Shown: positions 6,536 to 12,605 of the stretch, piece by piece
Layout: each line of letters starts with the position of its first letter
How positions within the stretch are numbered: position 1 is the first letter of the stretch
DNA from: Rubrobacter sp.
GTDB taxonomy: Bacteria; Actinomycetota; Rubrobacteria; Rubrobacterales; Rubrobacteraceae
Reading direction: 5' to 3'
Length of the DNA stretch: 14,002 bases
Assembly (NCBI GenBank): GCA_016781885.1
Contig: JADDPM010000055.1
Span: 1 to 14,002, forward strand
Program-made: the position numbers and the translations under genes
Notes under the pieces: model-generated
Databases searched by the model: none
Seen by the model: only the letters and a program-made list of their open reading frames with translations
Told to the model about the DNA's origin: nothing

Positions 6536-7147
6536 GTGACAACCAAAGCCCCGAGCAAGACCGCCCCATCCGGGCAGGGAATAGAGGTGGACTTCTTGTA
6601 TCTCGACCTCGCTACCTGCTCCCGGTGCCGCGACAGCGACGCCAGCTTGAGCGCGGCGATCGAGGCCGTCCGGCCAGCGCTCGACTCGATCGGCGCGAGC
6701 CTAGAGGTTCGCAAGACGCTCGTAGTGAACGAGGAGCAGGCCCGCCAGCTGCGGTTCGTTGGCTCCCCCACCATCCTCGTGAACGGCCGCGACATCGCTG
6801 ACGAACTCCTCGAGAGCCCCTGCTCGGAGTGCGGCGAACTGTGCGGCTGCGAAGAAGGGGTAGACTGCCGAGCATGGAACTACCGCGGCGAACAGCACAC
6901 CGAGGCTCCGACGGGCCTGATCGTGGAGGCGATCCTCGCCGAGCTCGCGAGACCGGGCGTCGCGCGGACGGCGACGCTACCATCCGTCGACGTACCCGAG
7001 AACCTCAAGCGCTTCTTCTCCGGCACTACTACAAACGAGGGGCAGAGCACGTGTTGCTCCGCAGACGAGCAGGCGACCTGCTGCGAGCAGGCGGAGAAGG
7101 TCAGCTGCTGCGACGGCTCGGCTTCCTCCCCCTGCGGATGTCGCTAA
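6536..7147 (+). CDS. DUF2703-family thioredoxin-like protein with cysteine-rich C-terminal tail
   Basis: The 203 residues match the DUF2703 pattern: IEVDFLYLDLATCSRC (16-31) with a CxxC in thioredoxin-like position, FVGSPTILVNGRDI (74-87), and a cysteine cluster CSECGELCGCEEGVDC (96-111). CRAWNYRGEQHTEAPTGLIV (111-130) follows. Beyond residue 165 a tail carries paired cysteines at 173-174, 182-183 and 191-192, then C200 and C202, for 15 Cys in all. The function of the family is not established; the fold and cysteines suggest a redox or metal/metalloid-binding role. The start is the GTG at 6536, seven bases after AAGGAGG; an upstream ATG at 6485 has no such site. The sigma factor gene begins 28 bp downstream, so the two are surely one operon. 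Confidence 0.85.
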   Translation: MTTKAPSKTAPSGQGIEVDFLYLDLATCSRCRDSDASLSAAIEAVRPALDSIGASLEVRKTLVVNEEQARQLRFVGSPTILVNGRDIADELLESPCSECGELCGCEEGVDCRAWNYRGEQHTEAPTGLIVEAILAELARPGVARTATLPSVDVPENLKRFFSGTTTNEGQSTCCSADEQATCCEQAEKVSCCDGSASSPCGCR

Positions 7148-7175
7148 ACGCTTCTCCCACCACGAGGAGGCGCCC

Positions 7176-7826
7176 GTGAGCACGAGGGGCGAGGAAAGGC
7201 GCTGGCGCGAGCTTCGAGCGCGGCTCGGTGGGTTCGTGGGGCGGCGCGTCCGAAACCAGGCGGACGCAGAAGATATCGTCCAAGAAGTCTTCGTGCGGAT
7301 GCAGCGTAGCATCGACACGCTCTCCTCGGCCGACCGGTTGGACGCCTGGGCGTTCCGAATCGCCCGCAACGCGATCGCCGACCACTACCGGGGCCCGGAT
7401 CGACGCGAGGTTCTCAGTGACGATGCCGCGGAGGTTGTGGATAGCCTCGACGCCGAGATCAACGTCGAGGCGTCGAACGACGCGCGGGCCGAGATAGCTC
7501 ACTGCATCGCCCCGATGATCAACCAGCTGCCCGACGGCTACCGGGACGCCATAGAACTGACGGAGCTTGAAGGACTAGCGCAGGTGACCGCCGCAGAGAG
7601 GCTTGGCCTATCGATCTCGGGCACGAAGTCCCGCGTGCAGCGCGGGCGCGCTCGCGTAAGGGAGATGCTCCTGCGCTGTTGCGAGATCGAGACCGACCGC
7701 CGCGGCCACGTGGTCGCGTTCGAGACCCGCGGCAAGGAGGGCTGCATAGCGTGCGGCGACGAGCCAGGCGAACAGGTCAGGGTCGCCATCGGTCGCCCCC
7801 ACGGACGGCATCGCACCAATAGCTAG
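7176..7826 (+). CDS. sigZ: ECF RNA polymerase sigma factor, SigZ type
   Basis: The protein has sigma region 2 (DAEDIVQEVFVRMQRSIDTL at 30-49, then DAWAFRIARNAIADHYR at 56-72) and sigma region 4 (LPDGYRDAIELTELEGLAQV at 118-137, then AAERLGLSISGTKSRVQRGR at 139-158). It directs RNA polymerase to a dedicated promoter set. As in SigZ-type factors, a C-terminal extension carries cysteines, here CC at 168-169 and CIAC at 190-193; an HC pair also occurs at 109-110. No transmembrane segment and no anti-sigma gene are visible nearby. GTG is preceded by GAGGAGG at five bases. Co-transcription with the thiol-rich DUF2703 gene suggests a thiol- or metal-linked stress regulon, by inference. The gene symbol reflects subfamily resemblance only. 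Confidence 0.85.
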   Translation: MSTRGEERRWRELRARLGGFVGRRVRNQADAEDIVQEVFVRMQRSIDTLSSADRLDAWAFRIARNAIADHYRGPDRREVLSDDAAEVVDSLDAEINVEASNDARAEIAHCIAPMINQLPDGYRDAIELTELEGLAQVTAAERLGLSISGTKSRVQRGRARVREMLLRCCEIETDRRGHVVAFETRGKEGCIACGDEPGEQVRVAIGRPHGRHRTNS

Positions 7827-7832
7827 AGGATT

Positions 7833-7847
7833 GCCGTCGGCGACGGC
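7833..7847 (+). terminator. Small GC hairpin after sigZ, possible terminator
   Basis: GCCGTC-GGC-GACGGC forms a six-pair stem six bases after the sigZ stop. It lacks a clear T-run (TTGTGGG follows). A second hairpin, GAGCGG/CCGCTC, lies at 7854-7871. Termination by this pair is plausible but not shown. Confidence 0.35.
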
Positions 7848-7906
7848 TTGTGGGAGCGGCTAGATCCGCTCATCCCAACGAAGCACAGAGGGCTACACAA
7901 CCCGGG

Positions 7907-8060
7907 GTCAAGCGGTCGGACAGCCGCCGGGCGATGGACGATATCCTGTTCGTGATGCACACGCATATAATATGGTGCTACCGGCCGTAAGAGCTCGGCT
8001 ACGACTCCGGGTGACGTGCGGGCGATCTCCGAACGCCTGAGCTCAATCGCCGCGCAACGG
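7907..8060 (+). pseudogene. Possible decayed IS200/IS605-type transposase fragment
   Basis: One frame reads RRAMDDILFVMHTHIIWCYRP and then stops at 7988. A neighbouring frame continues TPGDVRAISERLSSIAAQR. This pair loosely resembles the start of an IS200-type TnpA, whose family pattern is roughly H-hydrophobic-VW-x-KYR followed by a helical segment. No HUH or catalytic tyrosine segment is visible and no element ends can be seen. The call rests on a short, degenerate resemblance recognised by eye and may be chance. Confidence 0.25.
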
Positions 8061-8113
8061 AAACAGGACCGGGCAAGCTGTGACGGCGAAGCCAGAGATC
8101 TCCGTCTGCCACC

Positions 8114-8986
8114 CTACAGGAACTCTACCCCGCGCACGACCGGCTCATAGACTCCAACGAAGTGCGCCCGCAGCCCTTCCGCTACGGCTCTAGCCCCCGC
8201 CTCGGAGCTGAAGATGCCACAGACCGCTGTCCCGGTCCCGCTCATTACGGCTCCCAGGGCACCCGCGCGCAAGAGCTCCTCCTCCAGCTCCCGCACCTCC
8301 GGCACGAGACCCTCCGCCACCGAGGCGAGGTCGTTGCCGAGAGCGCGGACCAGCGATCCAAGATCGCCCCTCCGCAGGGCTTCTACCGCCGGAGAGGCGG
8401 AGAAGTTACCTTCTTTGGGCCGTTCGTCGTAGGATTGGTAGACTCGGGCGGTCTCCGCTCCCGCGGCCGGTTTGGCTATCACCAGATAGTGCGGCGGCGG
8501 TGGCGGAAGGGGCCTCAAGACTTCGCCGATTCCCTCACCCAGCGCCGTGCCACCCGAAAGGCAGAACGGCACGTCTGCCCCGATCTTTAGCCCAATTTTT
8601 CTTAGCTCCTCGTCGCTCAATCCCAGCCCGAAGAGCTCGTTCAGACCCACGAGCGTGGCCGCCGCGTCCGCTGATCCGCCCCCGAGTCCGGCCCCAGCGG
8701 GTATCTTCTTGCGCAGACTCACCCTAGCCGGAAGCTCGACGCCGGCGAGCTCTGCGAGCATCCTCCACGCCCTGTAGACAGTGTTCTCCTCGAGCGGCCC
8801 GATCCCGGCATCCTCCGGCTCCACCACGAGCTCGAAGCCCGCGGCAACGGTCTCTATCTCTACCTCTTCGGCCAAAGAGATGCTCTGCATGACCGTGGAG
8901 ACCTCGTGGTACCCGTTAGGCCGCGTCCCCCGCACCTCTAGCGCGTAGTTGACCTTCGCGAACGCCCGCGAAAGCATCCTGCTCAA
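8114..8986 (-). CDS. ispE: 4-diphosphocytidyl-2-C-methyl-D-erythritol kinase
   Basis: IspE is the GHMP-family kinase of the MEP isoprenoid pathway; it phosphorylates the 2-hydroxyl of CDP-methylerythritol using ATP. Visible features are AFAKVNYALEVRGTRPNGYH (9-28), the ATP loop PAGAGLGGGSADAA (96-109), GADVPF (136-142 region) with the catalytic Asp, and the late SGTGTAVCGIF glycine-rich motif. At 290 residues it is of normal length. The start is the TTG at 8984-8986, five bases after GGGGAGG. It overlaps the rsmA stop as TTGA, so translation is coupled. The ATG at 8977 is possible but too close to its AGCAGG and too far from the better site. A proline run follows residue 158. Confidence 0.95.
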   Translation of the reverse strand: MSRMLSRAFAKVNYALEVRGTRPNGYHEVSTVMQSISLAEEVEIETVAAGFELVVEPEDAGIGPLEENTVYRAWRMLAELAGVELPARVSLRKKIPAGAGLGGGSADAAATLVGLNELFGLGLSDEELRKIGLKIGADVPFCLSGGTALGEGIGEVLRPLPPPPPHYLVIAKPAAGAETARVYQSYDERPKEGNFSASPAVEALRRGDLGSLVRALGNDLASVAEGLVPEVRELEEELLRAGALGAVMSGTGTAVCGIFSSEAGARAVAEGLRAHFVGVYEPVVRGVEFL

Positions 8987-9765
8987 GCCGCCCTCCCCGC
9001 AAGCACGCGCGAGAGCGCCACGAAGTCCTCCGGTCTCAACTCCTCGGCCCGCGCGTCCGGCCCGTAGCCAAGCTGGCGTAAGGCGTCAGGCGCGTCTCCG
9101 CGCAACGGCTCGGGCAGGTTGTTCACGAGGCGCTTGCGGCGGCTCTTGAAGGCGGCGAGCACGAGCTCCTTCGTGCGCTCGTAGTCCTCAGGGACCCCCC
9201 GCCGCTCCATCGCGACGACCGCCGACCATACACGGGGCGGCGGATCGAAGACCAGCGGCGAGACCTTATGCGCCACCCGTACCTCCGCGAGGAGCTGCGC
9301 GAAGACCGCGTAGGCCCCGTAGTCTTTCGTCCTCCTCTCAGCCGCCATCCGGCGCGCCACCTCTAGCTGCACCATGAACCGCAGTCCGGTGAGGAACCCC
9401 GCCTCCTCCAGCAGTCGCAGCACCAGGGGCGAGGCGACGTTGTAGGGGAGGTTCGCGACGAGCTTGTTCGGTTGCGGGTCCAGAGCGCCGTAGTCGAAGG
9501 TCAGGGCGTCGCCCTCGTGGATGAGGACGTTTCGATGCGACCCGAGCGCCTTTCGCAAGGCAGGGACCACATCCGGGTCCAGCTCGACCGCGTGTACGAG
9601 CCGTGCCTGTTCGGCGAGTACGGTGGTGAGGGCGCCGCGTCCCGGGCCTACCTCAAGGACGACGTCTTCCTCGCCGACGCCCCGGGCGACGATGCGGGCG
9701 GTGTTCGGGTCTACGAGGAAATGCTGGCCGAGGCGTTTCTTGGGGCGGGGCTCGGGCCGGTGCAA
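8983..9765 (-). CDS. rsmA: 16S rRNA (adenine1518/1519-N6) dimethyltransferase
   Basis: RsmA (KsgA) dimethylates two adjacent adenines in helix 45 of 16S rRNA late in 30S assembly, using S-adenosylmethionine. The sequence shows KKRLGQHFLVDP (9-20), the SAM-binding VLEVGPGRGALT (36-47), the acidic ELDPD (61-65), EGDAL (84-88) and the family-defining NLPYNVASPL (105-114). FKSRRKRLVNNL occurs in the C-terminal helical domain. Its 260 residues are normal. No ATG or GTG is available at the N-terminus, so the TTG at 9763-9765 is the start. GGAGG lies 12 bases upstream, inside the end of tatD, a rather long spacing. It follows tatD by seven bases and overlaps ispE. Confidence 0.95.
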   Translation of the reverse strand: MHRPEPRPKKRLGQHFLVDPNTARIVARGVGEEDVVLEVGPGRGALTTVLAEQARLVHAVELDPDVVPALRKALGSHRNVLIHEGDALTFDYGALDPQPNKLVANLPYNVASPLVLRLLEEAGFLTGLRFMVQLEVARRMAAERRTKDYGAYAVFAQLLAEVRVAHKVSPLVFDPPPRVWSAVVAMERRGVPEDYERTKELVLAAFKSRRKRLVNNLPEPLRGDAPDALRQLGYGPDARAEELRPEDFVALSRVLAGRAA

Positions 9766-9772
9766 CGCTGCG

Positions 9773-10531
9773 CTAGACCTCCAGCGGCAGGCTGAAGACG
9801 TTACGGGCGTTGCGGCTCGTGAGGGCGCCGAACTCCTCCTCGTCCATGCCGATACGTTCGGCGACGAAGCGAGCGGTGTGTACCACGTTCCTCGGCTCGT
9901 TCGTCTCCTTGCGCACCGTCTGCGGGCTCAGATATGGGGCATCCGTCTCGACCAGGATGCGCTCCGGGTCGAGCATTCCCAAGACCTCCGCCGTTTTGCT
10001 GTTCTTGTAGGTGACGTTACCGGCGAGACCGACGTAGTAGCCGCGCTCCGCAGCCTCCTTCGCTTCGGGCTCGCCGCCCTCGAAGCAGTGAAGGACTACG
10101 AGGACGCGGGCGCGGGCGAGGATGGCGAAGGTGTCGGGGAAGGCCTTTCTAGAGTGGATGATCAGGGGCAGGCGGGTATCGTTGGCAAGAGAGATCACAT
10201 CCTCGAATAGTGCCCTCTGGATCTCCCCGGACCAATCCCCCCTGTGGTAATCCAGCCCGACCTCCCCAACGGCTACGATCCCCGGTGACTCCGAGAGCTC
10301 CGCCAACGCTTCTAGATCCGACGCCGTGTAAGTCCCCGCGTTGTGCGGGTGTATCCCCGCCGACGAGTAGACGTTCGGCAGCGCCGCCGCGAGCTTCGCA
10401 CCCTCTTGCGAGTCATCCACGTCAGTGCCGATGTTGACGACGGCGATCACCCCCGCCTCAGCAGCCCTTTCGACCGCCTCCTCAGGCGAGACCTCAAGCC
10501 GCGTAAGGTGCGTATGCGAATCTACGAACAT
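9773..10531 (-). CDS. tatD: TatD-family metal-dependent hydrolase (DNase)
   Basis: TatD proteins are TIM-barrel metal-dependent hydrolases with DNase (3'-exonuclease) activity in studied members. The metal ligands are visible: DSHTHL at the N-terminus (H6, H8), GEVGLDYH with the bridging Glu, LIIHSRKA, VLHCFEGG and VETDAPYLSP with the final Asp. The length of 252 residues is typical. I chose the ATG at 10529-10531; a TTG directly before it is also possible, and the G-rich stretch GGGGGGTAGGGG serves either. It is first in a tatD-rsmA-ispE operon behind a good promoter. In many genomes this cluster is headed by metG, which is not seen here. Confidence 0.94.
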   Translation of the reverse strand: MFVDSHTHLTRLEVSPEEAVERAAEAGVIAVVNIGTDVDDSQEGAKLAAALPNVYSSAGIHPHNAGTYTASDLEALAELSESPGIVAVGEVGLDYHRGDWSGEIQRALFEDVISLANDTRLPLIIHSRKAFPDTFAILARARVLVVLHCFEGGEPEAKEAAERGYYVGLAGNVTYKNSKTAEVLGMLDPERILVETDAPYLSPQTVRKETNEPRNVVHTARFVAERIGMDEEEFGALTSRNARNVFSLPLEV

Positions 10532-10566
10532 CAACCCCTACCCCCCGAGAGCCTGCACCGGAGGGC

Positions 10567-10596
10567 ATTATAAAGCGGTAGAGGATCAGGCGTCAG
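10567..10596 (-). promoter_or_regulatory. Sigma-70-type promoter of tatD-rsmA-ispE
   Basis: On the minus strand, CTGACG (10591-10596), an 18-bp spacer and TATAAT (10567-10572) predict a start near 10560, about 30 bp before the tatD start codon. The hexamers are identical to those of the tRNA-Gln promoter in this window. Confidence 0.65.
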
Positions 10597-10666
10597 CGAA
10601 GTCACACCGTCACATCCACCCCAACTACTTGCACATCTCCTCTTCCTCAACCTCTACGGATGGGTT

Positions 10667-10700
10667 ATTATTTCGTTAATTGGCGAAATAACGAAATAAT
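10667..10700. promoter_or_regulatory. SdpR-type operator: 12-bp perfect inverted repeat with nested third half-site
   Basis: ATTATTTCGTTA (10667-10678) and TAACGAAATAAT (10689-10700) are perfect reverse complements around a 10-bp spacer. Within this, CGAAATAA occurs as a tandem pair (10684-10691 and 10692-10699) plus one inverted copy (10668-10675). The element is strongly AT-rich against its surroundings and lies 32 bp before the ArsR-family start codon. Autorepression is the expected role. Confidence 0.7.
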
Positions 10701-10732
10701 GGTCCAAGTGCGAGCGTGATTCGGTGGTGTTG

Positions 10733-11071
10733 ATGGATAAGGTGTTCAAGGCTTTGGCCGACCCGACGCGGAGAGGAATCTTGCGCTTGCTGCGCTCTGG
10801 AAACATGAGCGCAGGCGGGATCTCCAGCGAGTTCCCCATTACGAAGTCCACCCTCTCGGGGCATCTAAACGTGCTCAAGGAGGCCAATCTAGTCGTGACC
10901 GAGCGGCAGGGGAACACCATCTTCTACAGCCTCAACGTCGCCGTCTACGAGGAGATGGTCGGTGCCGTAATGGAGCTTTTGGGAGTGGGTATGGAGAAGA
11001 AGGGCGACAGCAAGGAGCCCACGGCGAAGGAGGGAAGGAGTGAAACAGATGCGCACCCACCTGCGGACTGA
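10733..11071 (+). CDS. sdpR: ArsR-family autorepressor, SdpR-like
   Basis: This 112-residue winged-helix repressor shows MDKVFKALADPTRRGILRLL (1-20), the recognition helix region FPITKSTLSGHLNVLKEANL (34-53), and the wing VVTERQGNTIFYSLN (54-68). It lacks the cysteine metal-box (ELCVCDL) of metal-sensing ArsR/SmtB proteins. That lack, and the adjacent SdpI-like gene, place it with SdpR, which in Bacillus subtilis represses the sdpRI immunity operon. I chose the ATG at 10733; GTG and TTG codons just before it are in frame. The C-terminal ~25 residues are charged and probably disordered. The sdpI start overlaps its last 23 bases. The symbol is by analogy and context. Confidence 0.85.
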   Translation: MDKVFKALADPTRRGILRLLRSGNMSAGGISSEFPITKSTLSGHLNVLKEANLVVTERQGNTIFYSLNVAVYEEMVGAVMELLGVGMEKKGDSKEPTAKEGRSETDAHPPAD

Positions 11072-11740
11072 GTTGCCTCAATGGGTGCTCATAGCAGCGA
11101 TGTTCGTGCTCGGGGCGGTAGTCTGGCCCTCAGCGCCGGATCAAATACCGGTCATTGGGGGCTTGAAGGGCAGCCCGATCGTTACGGCGGCAAGTTCGAG
11201 GGCTTAATGCTGCTGCCGCTGCTCACGCTTGGCGTCTACCTCGTAATGCTGCTTGTGCCCAGGATCTATCCCGGGCGCGCCAGCTACGCGCAATTCCGGG
11301 GCGCCTACTCCGTGTTTCGCCTGTCGACGGTCGCGGTCTTGGCCCTCGTCTACGGCTTCATTCTGCTCTGGATCCAAGGGATGGAAATCGATGTCACGGT
11401 CGTGGTACCGACCCTGGTCGGCGGGTTGTTCGTCGTGGTAGGAAACCTGCTAGGTAAGATCCGGCCCAGCTGGTTCGTGGGCATCAAGACGCCGTGGACG
11501 CTTACCAGCAAGCTCTCCTGGATCAAAAAGCACCGGCTCGGGGGTTGGCTATTCGTGCAGATGGGTCTGATTTTTATCGAAATGGGCCTCACCGGACTCG
11601 CAAGCTTGGCCTGGGCACAAATGGCTTTTCTCGCGATCGTAGCGATCTGTCTCCTCTGGTTGCTCATTTACTCGTACCTCGTCTGGCGCTCGGACCCGGA
11701 GAAAACAAGCGAGGCAAGGACGCAACCAGCCGAAAGGTAG
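11049..11740 (+). pseudogene. sdpI: SdpI-like immunity/membrane protein gene, split by an apparent 1-nt deletion
   Basis: SdpI proteins are polytopic membrane proteins that protect against the SdpC toxin and, in B. subtilis, sequester SdpR. Translation from the ATG at 11049 (eight bases after GGAG) gives LPQWVLIAAMFVLGAVVWP and DQIPV, the first membrane helix, then leaves frame at about 11151-11154 and stops at TAA 11205-11207. The next frame continues HWGLEGQPDRYGGKFEG, as expected after IPV in the DUF1648/SdpI fold. It then gives five more hydrophobic segments and the SdpI signature GNLLGKIRPSWFVGIKTPWT followed by LTSKLSWIKKHR. One missing base (GTCATTGG for GTC-CATTGG) explains this. The ATG at 11207 overlaps the premature stop (TAATG) and could restart a 177-residue protein lacking helix 1. 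A sequencing error remains possible. Confidence 0.8.
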
Positions 11741-11751
11741 TAGCACCTCCC

Positions 11752-11794
11752 TGCGGACGTGGCCGGTTCGCTAACGAACCAAGCCACATCCGCA
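11752..11794. terminator. Long hairpin between convergent sdpI and rsmI, probable bidirectional terminator
   Basis: TGCGGA/TCCGCA, GTGGC/GCCAC and GGTTCG/CGAACC stack into about 17 pairs, interrupted by one mismatch and a small bulge, with loop CTAA. It sits 11 bases after the sdpI-like stop and 2 bases past the rsmI stop. No T-run follows on either strand, so it may act as a terminator or as an mRNA-stabilising hairpin for both transcripts. Confidence 0.6.
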
Positions 11795-11796
11795 CG

Positions 11797-12597
11797 TCAA
11801 GAGTTTACGAGCCGGTCATACACCTCGCCACGCTTCTGTCCAGCCTCCTTAGCCGCCCGCGCCGCAGCCCTCGATGGGCTCTCCCCGTCCGCAACGTACC
11901 CCCGCGCCCTCGCGACGACCTCCTCGAAGTTCGTAGGCTCCGCCGCCGTCCCGCCCCGTATGGCGAGCACGACCTCCCCGCGCACCCCCTCCGCGAAGTG
12001 CTCCGCCGCTTCCCCCGCCGTCCCCCTAAAGACCTCCTCGTGTAGCTTCGTCAGCTCCCTGCACACGGCGACCGGCGTCTCCGCGGGCAGATCCTTTAGC
12101 GTCTTCGCTAGCCGGTGCGGCGACTCGTAAAGCAAGAACGTTGATGCTTCGCGCTTTATCCGGTCGAGCAGCACGGTCCGCTCCCGGCCTTTACGCGGAA
12201 GGAAGCCGAGAAAGACCGCCGTATCCACCGGCAACCCGGAGGCTACAAGCGCGGTCATCGCGGCCGAGGGACCGGGCAGCACCTCGACCTCCACGCCAGC
12301 TTCGATGCAGGCACGGACGAGCCGGTAGCCGGGGTCGGAGATTAGAGGAGTGCCGGCGTCGGAGACGAGCGCGACCTTTTCGAAGCGTGCTCTCTCGGCC
12401 AGCTCGGGAGCGAGGCGCTCCTCGTTGTGCTCATGGTAGGAGACGAGCGACCTCTTTATCTCGTAGTGGGCGAGGAGACGCCCGGTGCGGCGCGTGTCCT
12501 CGCAGGCTATGGCATCCGCCTCGCGCAGGGTACGGAGGGCGCGCAGGGTGATGTCTTCGAGGTTGCCTATGGGGGTCGGGACGACTGCTAGAGGCAA
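11797..12597 (-). CDS. rsmI: 16S rRNA (cytidine1402-2'-O)-methyltransferase
   Basis: RsmI, a tetrapyrrole-methylase-fold enzyme, adds the 2'-O-methyl group to C1402 in the ribosomal decoding centre using SAM. Visible motifs are PTPIGNLEDITLRAL (7-21), ACEDTRRTGRLL (31-42), VSDAGTPLISDPGY (78-91), LPGPSA, and GFLPRKGRERTVLL. The length of 266 residues is normal, with a helical C-terminal extension (SPSRAAARAAKEAGQKRGEVYDRL). The TTG at 12595-12597 is the only reasonable start and lies eight bases after the ROK kinase stop, with AGGG as a weak ribosome site. It ends a recJ-ROK-rsmI run and meets the sdpI-like gene convergently. Confidence 0.95.
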   Translation of the reverse strand: MPLAVVPTPIGNLEDITLRALRTLREADAIACEDTRRTGRLLAHYEIKRSLVSYHEHNEERLAPELAERARFEKVALVSDAGTPLISDPGYRLVRACIEAGVEVEVLPGPSAAMTALVASGLPVDTAVFLGFLPRKGRERTVLLDRIKREASTFLLYESPHRLAKTLKDLPAETPVAVCRELTKLHEEVFRGTAGEAAEHFAEGVRGEVVLAIRGGTAAEPTNFEEVVARARGYVADGESPSRAAARAAKEAGQKRGEVYDRLVNS

Positions 12598-12605
12598 AGG
12601 AAACC

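Noticed and set aside
6388..6795. 135-codon minus-strand frame crossing the DUF2703 start
   Set aside because: The end (NIARWTQDGRRIRAQSRSW) looks protein-like, but most of the frame is antisense to the DUF2703 gene and no start is supported.
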